Assembly: GCA_041739525.1 (NCBI GenBank)
Contig: JBGSNQ010000006.1
Span: 29,968 to 93,967 of the forward strand
From: DATJGR01 sp041739525
GTDB taxonomy: Bacteria; Pseudomonadota; Gammaproteobacteria; Pseudomonadales; Azotimanducaceae
Length of the DNA: 64,000 nucleotides
Direction of reading: 5' to 3'
Shown here: positions 33,265 to 41,256 of the stretch, piece after piece
How positions within the stretch are numbered: the first letter of the stretch is position 1
Layout of the letters: the number at the start of each line of letters is the position of its first letter
Program-made: the position numbers and the translations under genes
Notes under the pieces: model-generated
The model's database searches: none
What the model saw: only the letters and a program-made list of their open reading frames with translations
What the model was told of the DNA's origin: nothing

Positions 33265-33783
33265 TCAGAAGTTGAACCCGACTCCCAAGGCGTAGAAGAA
33301 CGCGCCATCGTCGAACTGGTTGTCGATCTGATCGCTGTTTTCGAACAGCCAGTTGTATTCGATCTGCAGCGCGATGAAGGTTTTATCCTTCACGTAGAAC
33401 TTCATCCCGCCTTCTAGTCCCGCCGCGCCGGTGTCCTGCACGTCTTCACCGTAAATTGCGCCGAGATTCGCGCCGAGAAATGGCACTATCGAAGCTTGGC
33501 CGAAGTGGTAGTCGGCAAAGCCGCGCGTGGCGCCGGCCCAGCGGTCGTCGGCGTTTTCGATTGCGAGCACGTTTACGCTCTGGCGAATCCCGAGTTCCCA
33601 CTCGTTCGATAGGAACCATCCCATCTGACCAGTGGTGCCGAACGTGGTGTTGTCGAAGTCTTTGTCGCTCGCACCGGTTCCGGAAATGGTGAATGACCTG
33701 TCTCCGGCCTCTTGAGCAGCCCAGACGTTTGTCGAAGCAAGACCTGCAAGTGTGAAGGCAAACGCGATCCAGCGTAGTTTCAT
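33265..33783 (-). CDS. Outer-membrane beta-barrel protein (OmpW/opacity type)
   Basis: A 172-residue protein from the ATG at 33783 with a signal peptide (MKLRWIAFAFTLAGLASTNVWA). The mature part alternates hydrophobic residues in amphipathic strands (RSFTISGTG, QMGWFLSNEWELGIRQS, GMKFYVKDKTFIALQIEYNWLF) and ends with the outer-membrane signal Phe (YALGVGFNF). An eight-strand barrel is likely. Expression may be controlled through the three 11-base repeats about 97 bases upstream. Confidence 0.85.
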   Translation of the reverse strand: MKLRWIAFAFTLAGLASTNVWAAQEAGDRSFTISGTGASDKDFDNTTFGTTGQMGWFLSNEWELGIRQSVNVLAIENADDRWAGATRGFADYHFGQASIVPFLGANLGAIYGEDVQDTGAAGLEGGMKFYVKDKTFIALQIEYNWLFENSDQIDNQFDDGAFFYALGVGFNF

Positions 33784-33879
33784 GGTGACTCTCTCTCCGT
33801 AATCGTTAATGCCGCCGCGAAAAGGCGACGACTCGACCGGAGATAGCAATCGCCGTGCCTCATACGCGAAGCCACGCAG

Positions 33880-33912
33880 TTCGCGGTACTTGCTCGGTAC
33901 TTTCGCGGTACA
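33880..33912. repeat. Three tandem 11-bp repeats in a divergent promoter region
   Basis: TTCGCGGTACT, TGCTCGGTACT and TTCGCGGTACA lie head to tail, so the CGGTAC core recurs exactly every 11 bases (33884, 33895, 33906), about one DNA turn. The array stands in the 211-base region between the outer-membrane gene and the glyoxalase-like gene. Repeats on one face of the helix suggest cooperative regulator binding. Confidence 0.6.
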
Positions 33913-33994
33913 ACGCGCCGCTTCGAGAAAATCCGACGGCAACTACTACCGGGATTTGTAAGAATTGCGTGTCGTTGGACACGGGTAACCACGC

Positions 33995-34381
33995 TTGGCA
34001 CGAATCAAGGAAATCGTTGTCGATGCACTGAATCCTTCGGCGCTCGCGCGCTTCTGGGCGGCTGTGCTCGACGATTACGCAGTGCGGCCTTACGGCCAAA
34101 AGGACCTGGCGGATCTGGCCAGTCGCGGGCTCACGCCCGAAACCGATCCGTCAGTGGCGCTCGATGGAGCGGGGCCGACGCTGTTCTTTCAGCTGACGCG
34201 GCAGAGTAAAGTCGGTAGGAACCGGATTCACCTGGATTTGCGTTGTGCTTCGCGCCCCGAAGAAGTAGAGCGATTGCGGCGCCTCGGCGCGTCCGTCAGG
34301 GATGTGCGTGAGACACACACCGTGATGCTCGACCCGGAAGGCAACGAGTTCTGCGTGCAGGAGCCGGCCGCGCATGTATAG
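33995..34381 (+). CDS. Glyoxalase-like VOC domain protein
   Basis: A 128-residue protein beginning at TTG 33995 (ARIKEIVVDALNPSALARFW), the standard opening of the glyoxalase-like family where Asp binds metal or substrate instead of His. The second half includes RNRIHLDLRCA and LDPEGNEFCVQEP, with His and Glu as possible ligands. Members are often annotated as bleomycin-resistance-like; actual roles vary. It is 8 bases ahead of a small membrane protein gene. Confidence 0.82.
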   Translation: MARIKEIVVDALNPSALARFWAAVLDDYAVRPYGQKDLADLASRGLTPETDPSVALDGAGPTLFFQLTRQSKVGRNRIHLDLRCASRPEEVERLRRLGASVRDVRETHTVMLDPEGNEFCVQEPAAHV

Positions 34382-34389
34382 GAGAGAGC

Positions 34390-34734
34390 GTGCGAACAAC
34401 GAACAAAGAAGGCCACAGCCGATATCTCGAAGAAGACATCAGCGTGCACATTCTTTCCGTCTCGGCCGCGATGGTGGGTGTATGCCTGACCGTAATCGGC
34501 CTGCTGCGCGTCGTGATCACGATCCAAAAAGCCAACACGGTCGCCGACGACCTGCTCGCGTTAGACTCGCTTCTCTTCCTGGTCTCGTGCCTGCTGTCGT
34601 ACTGGGCACTGCGTACCCGCACCGTGCGCCGAATGCACAGCGTCGAACGCGTTGCAGACGTCGTGTTCATGCTGGCGCTGCTTCTGATGGTGGTGGTGTG
34701 CGGCTACGTGACGTTCGCGATTTCGGCGCTTTGA
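34390..34734 (+). CDS. Small three-helix inner membrane protein
   Basis: A 114-residue protein starting at GTG 34390 with a GGAGAGAG site. Hydrophobic segments occur at about residues 20-43 (ILSVSAAMVGVCLTVIGLLR), 55-74 (LLALDSLLFLVSCLLSYWAL) and 90-112 (VVFMLALLLMVVVCGYVTFA). The N terminus is charged and probably cytoplasmic. No family is recognised. It forms a pair with the VOC gene and ends 15 bases from a convergent gene. Confidence 0.72.
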   Translation: MRTTNKEGHSRYLEEDISVHILSVSAAMVGVCLTVIGLLRVVITIQKANTVADDLLALDSLLFLVSCLLSYWALRTRTVRRMHSVERVADVVFMLALLLMVVVCGYVTFAISAL

Positions 34735-34749
34735 TCTCCCGGACGAAAT

Positions 34750-36120
34750 TCAGAGACGTTCACGCCCCGTCAGAATCTCCGAGCGAGACCGCCAGGCCCG
34801 TTCGATCAGATCTTCAACGCCACCTTCTTCCAAACCGGCTTCCCGGGCCACCCAGGCGAGTTCGTCGCGCACCGTCGTGTCGAATATCCCCGGATCGTCA
34901 CTCGCGACCACGAACGGTACGCCCGCGTCGATGAACCGGTGCACGGGGTGGTGTTGCGCGTCGGCAATGCCGCCGATGCGCAGATTCGACGTGGGGCACA
35001 CTTCGACCACCGCGCGCGTTCTGGCGATGCACGCCATCGCGTAGTCCTGCCGCGCCCGAACGTCGATCGCGCGCGTTTCGTCGTAGCGATGCACGATCCG
35101 TGCAGACGGCGATCGTCCGCTCAACTCGTCGCGTTCCGTGCGCAGCGCATTTGCATCGATGCGTACGCCGTGCTTTTGCAATCCAGGTGCGTGCGCGAGG
35201 TCGTACTCGATCTGATCGAGCCGTTCGTCTAGAGATTCGCTTCGCTCGTGCGCGCCGTACACGGCAGGGTCGACGCCCAGCGCGATTGCGTGGCCCAATC
35301 GGTGTGCACCGTAGTCGGCGGCTTCGTGCACCCAACGCACCGCGCTTTCGAGCGACTTGTCGGTGAAGCTCTCGCCGACGTGATAGAGGATCGCCAACGC
35401 GCGCTCCGGGTGGCGGTCGTTCCAGTCGTGCACGGCGGCGAAGAACTCGCGTTTGTGTTTCGGCGGGAAACCTTCTTCGACGTTGCAGAAATCGACGCCG
35501 GTGACGTGTTCGCCATACGGACCGAGGGCGAGTTCCTTCACCAGTTCGAAGCACGGCCACGGATCCGCGCGCGGCAAGCCGAGCGCGAGGCGGGCGGTGA
35601 AGCCGTCGCGAGTCGCAGCCGCATAACGTTCGAGAATCGGCACGGACAAGCGGCGCATCACCTCGATCGGAAAGTTCGCGCCGAACAACATACGTTGCTC
35701 GGCGTAACCAATGCCCTGGCGACGCTGATCCTCGAGCATGCGCGCCACGAAGAAGTCGATCTCTTCCGCGACCGGCGGAACCGGGTCGGCGTGAACGCCG
35801 GCAGCGGCGTTCATCAGCTCGCTGCCGTTGATCAGCAGATTGAATTTCGCCTGGAAGCGCTGGAAATTCCCTGCGTCCGCGTCGCCGAATACGAACAGGT
35901 CGCGGAACGCCGATGCGGCATCCGGATCACCGGACAGATGGCGCTCGAGAATGGCGCGCACCGGTGGACGGTCGCCGTATGCGCGCTCGTACGTCTTCTC
36001 GTAGAAACCCCAGTCGATGTCGGCGGCGCGCGCACCGAGCCGCTCGAGATAGTCGTCGGCGCGGATGGTGCCGTAGAGATGCAGATGCAGTTCCGCGAGC
36101 GGCAAACGCGGATCGATCAT
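34750..36120 (-). CDS. Adenosine-deaminase-like metal hydrolase
   Basis: A 456-residue zinc hydrolase. The ATG at 36120 gives AELHLHLYGT, the HxH of the ADA family. Further motifs are YHVGES near residue 250 (metal His and catalytic region), VEVCPTSNLRIG near 385 and ASDDPGIF near 410 with the paired Asp. It is about 100 residues longer than bacterial adenosine deaminase (some 340), with inserts in residues 60-160, so its substrate may differ from adenosine. It overlaps the amidohydrolase start by 4 bases (ATGA) and ends the minus-strand operon. Confidence 0.85.
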   Translation of the reverse strand: MIDPRLPLAELHLHLYGTIRADDYLERLGARAADIDWGFYEKTYERAYGDRPPVRAILERHLSGDPDAASAFRDLFVFGDADAGNFQRFQAKFNLLINGSELMNAAAGVHADPVPPVAEEIDFFVARMLEDQRRQGIGYAEQRMLFGANFPIEVMRRLSVPILERYAAATRDGFTARLALGLPRADPWPCFELVKELALGPYGEHVTGVDFCNVEEGFPPKHKREFFAAVHDWNDRHPERALAILYHVGESFTDKSLESAVRWVHEAADYGAHRLGHAIALGVDPAVYGAHERSESLDERLDQIEYDLAHAPGLQKHGVRIDANALRTERDELSGRSPSARIVHRYDETRAIDVRARQDYAMACIARTRAVVEVCPTSNLRIGGIADAQHHPVHRFIDAGVPFVVASDDPGIFDTTVRDELAWVAREAGLEEGGVEDLIERAWRSRSEILTGRERL

Positions 36121-36995
36121 GGATGTGCGTCCAACTTCAGCACTTTTCGCGCGTTGTCGCGCAGGAACTTCGGCCACACCGCGTCTTTGAACGGCACGTC
36201 GCGCATGTCGGTCATGATGCGTTCGAGCGACAACCCCATCGGGAAGTAGCCGGCGTAGATGATCTTGTCCGCACCGCGCGTGTTCGCGTAGTCGACGATT
36301 GCCTTCGGGTAGTGCTTCGGCGCGAACGCCGACGTGGAGTAGTACAGGTTCGGCCACTTCAGCATCAGCTTGATCGCAAGGTCTTCCCAAGGCTCGCAGC
36401 CGTGCCGCGTGACGAACACGAGTTCCGGGAAGTCGTACATCACCTGGTCGATCAGTTCGACTTTCTGCGGCCACATCGGAAACCGGGGTCCTGGCACGCC
36501 GGCGCACGAGAAGATCGGCACGCCGAGTTCCACACACTTCGCATAGATCGGATACATCTTCGCGTCGCCGATGCCCACTTGCGGGTTGTAGCCCGCATTG
36601 AAGGCGCCGAACGAGCGCACGCCGAACTCCTCGTACTGGCGCACCATGTCGCGAATCCCCTCCATACCCTTGTTGGGATCCACGGAACCCTGCGCGACGA
36701 AACGATCGGGGTGCTCTTTCAGCGCTTTGCGGCTGACGTCCCCACCGACGCCGATCAGGCCCACCTCTACGCCGAAACGGTCCATCTCGTGCAGCGTCAC
36801 CGCTACGGGATCGCCTTTGCCGTACAGCTCTTTCGGCACGTTCTTGAACATGTATTCCACGGGGAAATCGAACTTGGCCGAAGGATCCTTCAGCTGCTCG
36901 CGGATGAAGTCGTACATTTTGAAGTCGTCGGCGGGGAAGCCGATCATCGTGTCGACTATTCCAATACCGTTTCGGCCGATGGCGGGCATGGCCAC
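36117..36995 (-). CDS. Amidohydrolase (TIM-barrel, decarboxylase-type) 1
   Basis: A 292-residue member of the amidohydrolase-2 group (ACMSD/gamma-resorcylate decarboxylase-like). The GTG at 36995 follows the previous stop by 2 bases; the ATG at 36989 is an alternative. The family pattern GIVDTMIGFP, FVAQGSVDPNKGMEG, FGAFNAGYNP and LVFVTRHGCEPWED is present. The usual HxH after the first strand is DTM here, and the distal Asp site reads IIYAGYFPMG, so metal ligands look lost. It may be a paired non-metal subunit of amidohydrolase 2, which is encoded immediately upstream. Confidence 0.78.
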   Translation of the reverse strand: MAMPAIGRNGIGIVDTMIGFPADDFKMYDFIREQLKDPSAKFDFPVEYMFKNVPKELYGKGDPVAVTLHEMDRFGVEVGLIGVGGDVSRKALKEHPDRFVAQGSVDPNKGMEGIRDMVRQYEEFGVRSFGAFNAGYNPQVGIGDAKMYPIYAKCVELGVPIFSCAGVPGPRFPMWPQKVELIDQVMYDFPELVFVTRHGCEPWEDLAIKLMLKWPNLYYSTSAFAPKHYPKAIVDYANTRGADKIIYAGYFPMGLSLERIMTDMRDVPFKDAVWPKFLRDNARKVLKLDAHP

Positions 36996-36997
36996 GA

Positions 36998-38215
36998 TCA
37001 GATTCCGTACAGCGCGTTCTGGAACAGGTAGCACGTCGAGTCGCGCGGAATTTCGTCGCGCGCGAGCGGTGTGCTCACCTGCGAAGGCGTTGGCCCGAAT
37101 TGCGCGGCCAGGGGCTTCAGTTTTTCGAGATCGAAGTTGTATAACTTTGCTGCGTTCTCACCTAGCACTTTGCGGCGGCGCGTCTCCGTCATGTCCGAAA
37201 AGGTGAGCCGCAACGATTCGAGGTTGTACGGGAACGTGCCTTCGTAGTGCGGGTAGTCGTTGCCCCACAGCACGCGGTCTTCGCCGATGGCATCTATGCC
37301 GTTCAGGTCGGCGGGGCTCGGAAAGCTCGCGCCGTACCAGCAGTTGCGCGCCGCGTAATCGCTCGGCTTTTCCTTCAACACCCACTCCATGCCTTTGTAC
37401 GTCATCTCGCCGATCGCGCCGTGCACGAAGCCCATGTGGATGCGGTCGAGCGCTTTCAGCATGTCGCCCACCCAGCCGCAGCCGCTTTCGGTGAGGATGT
37501 ACTTGAGCTTCGGGAACTTCTCGTAAGCGCCGCTCATCAGCAGGTGGCGAAACCCGGTCTGGCAATAGAACGTCACTTCGGAAATCCACAGCGCTTCCGG
37601 CACCGGACCTTCCCCGTAATTCGGTGAACCTTGTCCGGAGTGCTGGTTCATCACGAGATCGTGATGCTGAATTGCGGCGTAAACGCGATCCCACGCGGGG
37701 TCGTACAACGGTTTCAGCCAGCCGCAGTCCGGCGGTATCAGCGGCAGCAGCACACCACCGCGCAGCCCAGCCTTCGCGATGAATTCGATGTCCTTTATCG
37801 CCTCATCGAGGTCGTTGGGAAGAATGAGGCCGATGCCGGCGCGACGCACAGGGTCTTCCTCGCAGAAGTCCTTCAGCCAGCGGTTGTGTGCACGAATGCC
37901 GGCGAGTGCCCGCTCGTAGTGTTCCGGTCGGGGCGGTTGTGCCGTTACGATGCTCTTGCGGAAGAACGGTGGCACCGTGTTCGGAAAGACCACTTCGCCG
38001 ACCACCCCCTGGCTGTTCTGGTCCTTCGTGCGGATTTCCAGATCCCAGTTGCGCAGCTTTTTGTTGCCGTAGTGTTCCTGCGCGGGATTTTTGTAGCCGC
38101 CGCGCCACGCATCGAATGCGTCGCGATACCGCGGATCCAGATACTCGCGATAGTGCGCGTGGCTACCGCCCGCGTGCGTGTCGGCGGTGATCAGCACATA
38201 GGGGTCATCGCTCAT
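36998..38215 (-). CDS. Amidohydrolase (TIM-barrel, decarboxylase-type) 2
   Basis: A 405-residue metal-dependent hydrolase. Landmarks are VLITADTHAGGSHAHYREYL at the N terminus (His after strand 1), VVFPNTVPPFF, AGLRGGVLLPLIPPD, LVMNQHSGQGSP, YILTESGCGWVGDML and VLWGNDYPHYEG with the terminal Asp. Such enzymes hydrolyse or decarboxylate ring acids. AGGAGACC precedes the ATG. Two adjacent amidohydrolases of this kind often occur in lipid or aromatic degradation clusters of environmental proteobacteria. Confidence 0.87.
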   Translation of the reverse strand: MSDDPYVLITADTHAGGSHAHYREYLDPRYRDAFDAWRGGYKNPAQEHYGNKKLRNWDLEIRTKDQNSQGVVGEVVFPNTVPPFFRKSIVTAQPPRPEHYERALAGIRAHNRWLKDFCEEDPVRRAGIGLILPNDLDEAIKDIEFIAKAGLRGGVLLPLIPPDCGWLKPLYDPAWDRVYAAIQHHDLVMNQHSGQGSPNYGEGPVPEALWISEVTFYCQTGFRHLLMSGAYEKFPKLKYILTESGCGWVGDMLKALDRIHMGFVHGAIGEMTYKGMEWVLKEKPSDYAARNCWYGASFPSPADLNGIDAIGEDRVLWGNDYPHYEGTFPYNLESLRLTFSDMTETRRRKVLGENAAKLYNFDLEKLKPLAAQFGPTPSQVSTPLARDEIPRDSTCYLFQNALYGI

Positions 38216-38247
38216 CGTGGTCTCCTCAGATCATTTGCAACGGCTTG

Positions 38248-39672
38248 CTACGGTTGCGGCGCTGCCGGCTTCGTCGCGTCGATGACGCCTTCGTAATAGT
38301 GCATGAGCACCTTCTCCGCACCAGCGGGTTGTGGTTCGAAGACCAACACGTGTTCGTGGTCTACCGCGGAAACGAATCGATTGTTGCCCTGATAGCGCAA
38401 CGGCAGCGTCGGTCCGCCGCCGTCGACGCCGCCGAGGCGCATGGCGAGATGGGCGTCGGCATACACGAAGCCGAGCACATCGACACCGAAGCGGAACGCA
38501 CCGACCTCGTAGTCGCCTGCAAGGCGGTTGCCGACTTCCGCGGGAACCGTCAGGTCCACCAGCGTCGGCGGCGCAACGTCGAGAAACACGCGCGCAAGCC
38601 GATGTTCGATCGTGATCGGCGGGAAGCGTGCGGAGTCGCTGTTCGTGAGTATCGCAATCGTGAGGTCTTCGTCGGGGTAGTACGCGTAGTTGGCGGCAAA
38701 GCCGAAGATGTCGCCGGCGTGAGTGATCTTGCGGTGCCCGTCGAGTTCCGTCTCGATCAAACAACCGAGCGCGTACGGATTGGTTTGCCCGCCGGCGAGC
38801 GGGTCTTGCGACAACACACGCTTTTGAACTGCGACGTCGGACTTTGTACCGAACACGCCTTCGCGATACTTGAGTAGGTCGCCGGTGGTCGATACCGCCG
38901 AACCCGCCGAGAAAGGCACTTCGAAGTCGTACAACTGCGCGCGCTCGAATCCTTCCGCGGTCAGCCGGTAGCCGCGCGCACGCTCGACCGAATCGTCGTC
39001 GTGTGCGTCGAACGCGGTCTGGCTCATACCGAACGGTTTCAGCACGTGAGCCGTCACGTATTGATCGTACGATTGCCCGCTGCTCGCCTCGACGATGAGG
39101 CCGAGCAGATACGTACCCGAGTTCGTGTAACTGAAGCGCGTTCCGCTGGGGAATTGCAGGGGCTTGGCCGCGAAGTAACCGAGCATCTGTTCGCGCGTGA
39201 GCCCCACCGGCTTGTCCATGGGGAACTCGGGCAGGTCCGTGTAGTTCGGAATGCCCGACGTGTGATTGAGCAGGTTGCGTACCTTCACGTCGCGGGATGG
39301 CGCCGGCAAGTGCGGCAGGTAGACGCCGGCCGGCTTGTCGAGATCGACCGCCCCTTTGTTCACCAGTTGTATGACCGAAAGGCATGTGAACGATTTCGTG
39401 ATCGACCCGATCGGAAAGCGCATTGCGGGCGTTACCGGCGTATGGCGTTCGAGGTCCCCGAAGCCGAAGCCTTTCGAATACACGACTTGGCCGCGTTGTT
39501 CGATGGCAACCGAAATGCCGGGAAAGGGACCGTCCTTCAGCGCCGCTTCGAGGATTGCGTCGGCGGCATCGGTGCGAGAGCGGTCGGTTGCAGCGCTTGA
39601 TGCATCTGCCAGCGCGAGCAGACCGAACAGCGCGAGCAGCGCAGCATAGCGCGTGCGGTTGTGTGTCTTCAT
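38248..39672 (-). CDS. Exported serine hydrolase of the beta-lactamase (class C/PBP4*) family
   Basis: A 474-residue periplasmic enzyme from the ATG at 39672, overlapping the transporter gene by 4 bases. A signal peptide (YAALLALFGLLALADASSA) precedes the catalytic domain with SITK (Ser-x-x-Lys, near residue 92), YTN (near 187) and HAG (near 330). The last 130 residues are a beta-rich domain (LVDLTVPAEVGNRLAGDYEV) common in esterase EstB-like and PBP-like proteins. It could cleave esters or D-amino-acid peptides. The coupled transporter may import its product. Confidence 0.9.
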   Translation of the reverse strand: MKTHNRTRYAALLALFGLLALADASSAATDRSRTDAADAILEAALKDGPFPGISVAIEQRGQVVYSKGFGFGDLERHTPVTPAMRFPIGSITKSFTCLSVIQLVNKGAVDLDKPAGVYLPHLPAPSRDVKVRNLLNHTSGIPNYTDLPEFPMDKPVGLTREQMLGYFAAKPLQFPSGTRFSYTNSGTYLLGLIVEASSGQSYDQYVTAHVLKPFGMSQTAFDAHDDDSVERARGYRLTAEGFERAQLYDFEVPFSAGSAVSTTGDLLKYREGVFGTKSDVAVQKRVLSQDPLAGGQTNPYALGCLIETELDGHRKITHAGDIFGFAANYAYYPDEDLTIAILTNSDSARFPPITIEHRLARVFLDVAPPTLVDLTVPAEVGNRLAGDYEVGAFRFGVDVLGFVYADAHLAMRLGGVDGGGPTLPLRYQGNNRFVSAVDHEHVLVFEPQPAGAEKVLMHYYEGVIDATKPAAPQP

Positions 39673-41123
39673 TTCGCGCCGGCCGCCGCTTGTGTGCGCG
39701 ACGCCGCCAGCTTGTTCAGGTTCTCGGCGTGAACGGAGCGGTTGATGCGATAGAAACCCAGCAACACGATTGCAATGAAGTAGAAGCCCCACAACGCGGG
39801 GATGTACACGGACGCGAGATCGAACAACGTCTGCTGCGGCACTTCGCCGAGTTTTGCCTGAAGCGGAAAGTGCACGTACGCAAGCAGCTGCCCGGCCACG
39901 ATGACACCCAAACCGTTGACGGCTTTCTGCGCGAGACTGTTTGCGGCGAAGAACAAACCTTCGGAGCGCCGCCCGGTGGTCACTTCGCTGTCTTCCACGA
40001 CGTCGGCGATCATCGCCGATACGAGAATTCCCGACGCGATGATGAACGTCACTTCCACCGAATTGAAGATGACGATGAACGGATACAGCAACGGCGTGCC
40101 GTTCTCCGGAAACCAGCCGAGCATGCGCAGGATGTACGGCAGCGGCGACAGCAGCACAGACAGCGAGGTGACGATGATCGCCGCGCGTTTCTTGCCGATC
40201 TTGCGCGACACCATAGGCGCAAGCACCAGCGCGACGCCGGCCGAGATGAAGTACGGCAGCTGCATGTAACCGATCTGCGTGCTGGTCAGTTCCCAGAAAT
40301 GCCGCGTGAAGTAGATGCTGAGGCTGGTGCCGATGCCGGCCGCCACGGCGGTGAACAGCGCCGAGAGGAACAACATCAGAAACGAACGGTTCGACAGTGT
40401 GTCTTTGAACTCGCGCAGCATCGGCACGAAGCCTTTTAGGGCGCGCGCCGGCGGCTGTTTCAGATAGGGAATGTGTTTGTGTGTTCCGATGCTCGACACG
40501 TAGATCGACACGAAAATGATGATCGACGCGGCGAGCCCGTAGTGGCTCCAGCCGGCCCGATACTCGAGGCCACCCAGGGCTTCAGGCAGGAAGAACAGGT
40601 ACACGAGCACCGCCATCGTCAGCCCGCCCCACCAACCGAAAAAGAAGCGGAAGCTCATGAACTGCGTGCGCTGGTCGTAGTCGTCGGTCAGTTCCGCAAC
40701 GAGTGCCGTCGACGGAATCTCGTAGAACGAGATCAGAATGCGGATGAGGATGGCGAGCGACACGAAGTAGGCGACCGTTGCTTCAGGGCTCAGCTCCGGC
40801 GGTGACCACAGGAAGTAGTACACGAGCGCAACCGGAAGTCCCGCCGCGTACATCAGCGGATGGCGGCGACCCCAACGCGAGTGCAGGTGGTCGGACACGT
40901 AACCGATCCATGGATCGGCGATGGCGTCCACGAGCAGCGCGACGAAAATCCCCAACGACACCCACTGAGGGGGCAGCCCGATCACCTGGCTGTAGAAGAA
41001 CAGCAGCATGTAGTTGAAGCCGTTGCTCTTCGCGCCGTTCGCTACCGCGCCGAAGCCGTAGAACAGCTTCGTCGACAACGTGGCGGCGCTGTGCGGCGTT
41101 GTAGCTTGCACCGATGGATTCAC
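39669..41123 (-). CDS. MFS transporter, glycoside-pentoside-hexuronide (GPH) type
   Basis: A 484-residue permease with about 12 membrane helices. GTG 41123 is chosen as the start: a GGGGGAG site lies 7 bases upstream, whereas the longer frame has no good site. DAIADPWIGYVSDHLHSRWGRRHP is the characteristic GPH loop (between helices 2 and 3), with FYEIPSTALVAELTDDYDQRT after helix 4. Family members import sugars or uronides with Na+ or H+, and one branch handles other lipids. It heads the minus-strand operon of serine hydrolase, and probably the amidohydrolases. Confidence 0.88.
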   Translation of the reverse strand: MNPSVQATTPHSAATLSTKLFYGFGAVANGAKSNGFNYMLLFFYSQVIGLPPQWVSLGIFVALLVDAIADPWIGYVSDHLHSRWGRRHPLMYAAGLPVALVYYFLWSPPELSPEATVAYFVSLAILIRILISFYEIPSTALVAELTDDYDQRTQFMSFRFFFGWWGGLTMAVLVYLFFLPEALGGLEYRAGWSHYGLAASIIIFVSIYVSSIGTHKHIPYLKQPPARALKGFVPMLREFKDTLSNRSFLMLFLSALFTAVAAGIGTSLSIYFTRHFWELTSTQIGYMQLPYFISAGVALVLAPMVSRKIGKKRAAIIVTSLSVLLSPLPYILRMLGWFPENGTPLLYPFIVIFNSVEVTFIIASGILVSAMIADVVEDSEVTTGRRSEGLFFAANSLAQKAVNGLGVIVAGQLLAYVHFPLQAKLGEVPQQTLFDLASVYIPALWGFYFIAIVLLGFYRINRSVHAENLNKLAASRTQAAAGAK

Positions 41124-41162
41124 CGCGACGCTCCCCCGTATCGATTGCCGTCGAGCGTATTG

Positions 41163-41194
41163 AAAAAGCCGGCGCGGGTCGACCCGGCGCTTTT
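41163..41194. other. GC-rich hairpin flanked by A and T runs
   Basis: AAAAA (41163-41167), then a stem around the perfect palindrome GGGTCGACCC (41176-41185), then TTTT (41191-41194). It looks like a bidirectional Rho-independent terminator, yet it lies upstream of both divergent genes. It may insulate or attenuate transcription, or be a chance GC-rich fold. Confidence 0.4.
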
Positions 41195-41219
41195 CCGACG
41201 CGGATGCGTTAGCGTTCGG

Positions 41220-41243
41220 CCCTGCTGGTGATCGCAAGCAGGG
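41220..41243 (+). other. Leader stem-loop before the PQQ dehydrogenase
   Basis: CCCTGCT (41220-41226) and AGCAGGG (41237-41243) can pair around a 10-base loop, ending one base before the ribosome-binding region (TAGGGGG) of the gene starting at 41257. It could influence translation or mRNA stability. Confidence 0.4.
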
Positions 41244-41256
41244 TAGGGGGATTCAC

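Noticed and set aside
36121..36537. Upstream extension of the ADA-like gene by 139 codons
   Set aside because: It lies wholly inside the amidohydrolase on the same strand in another frame; the ATG at 36120 with the HxH opening is better.
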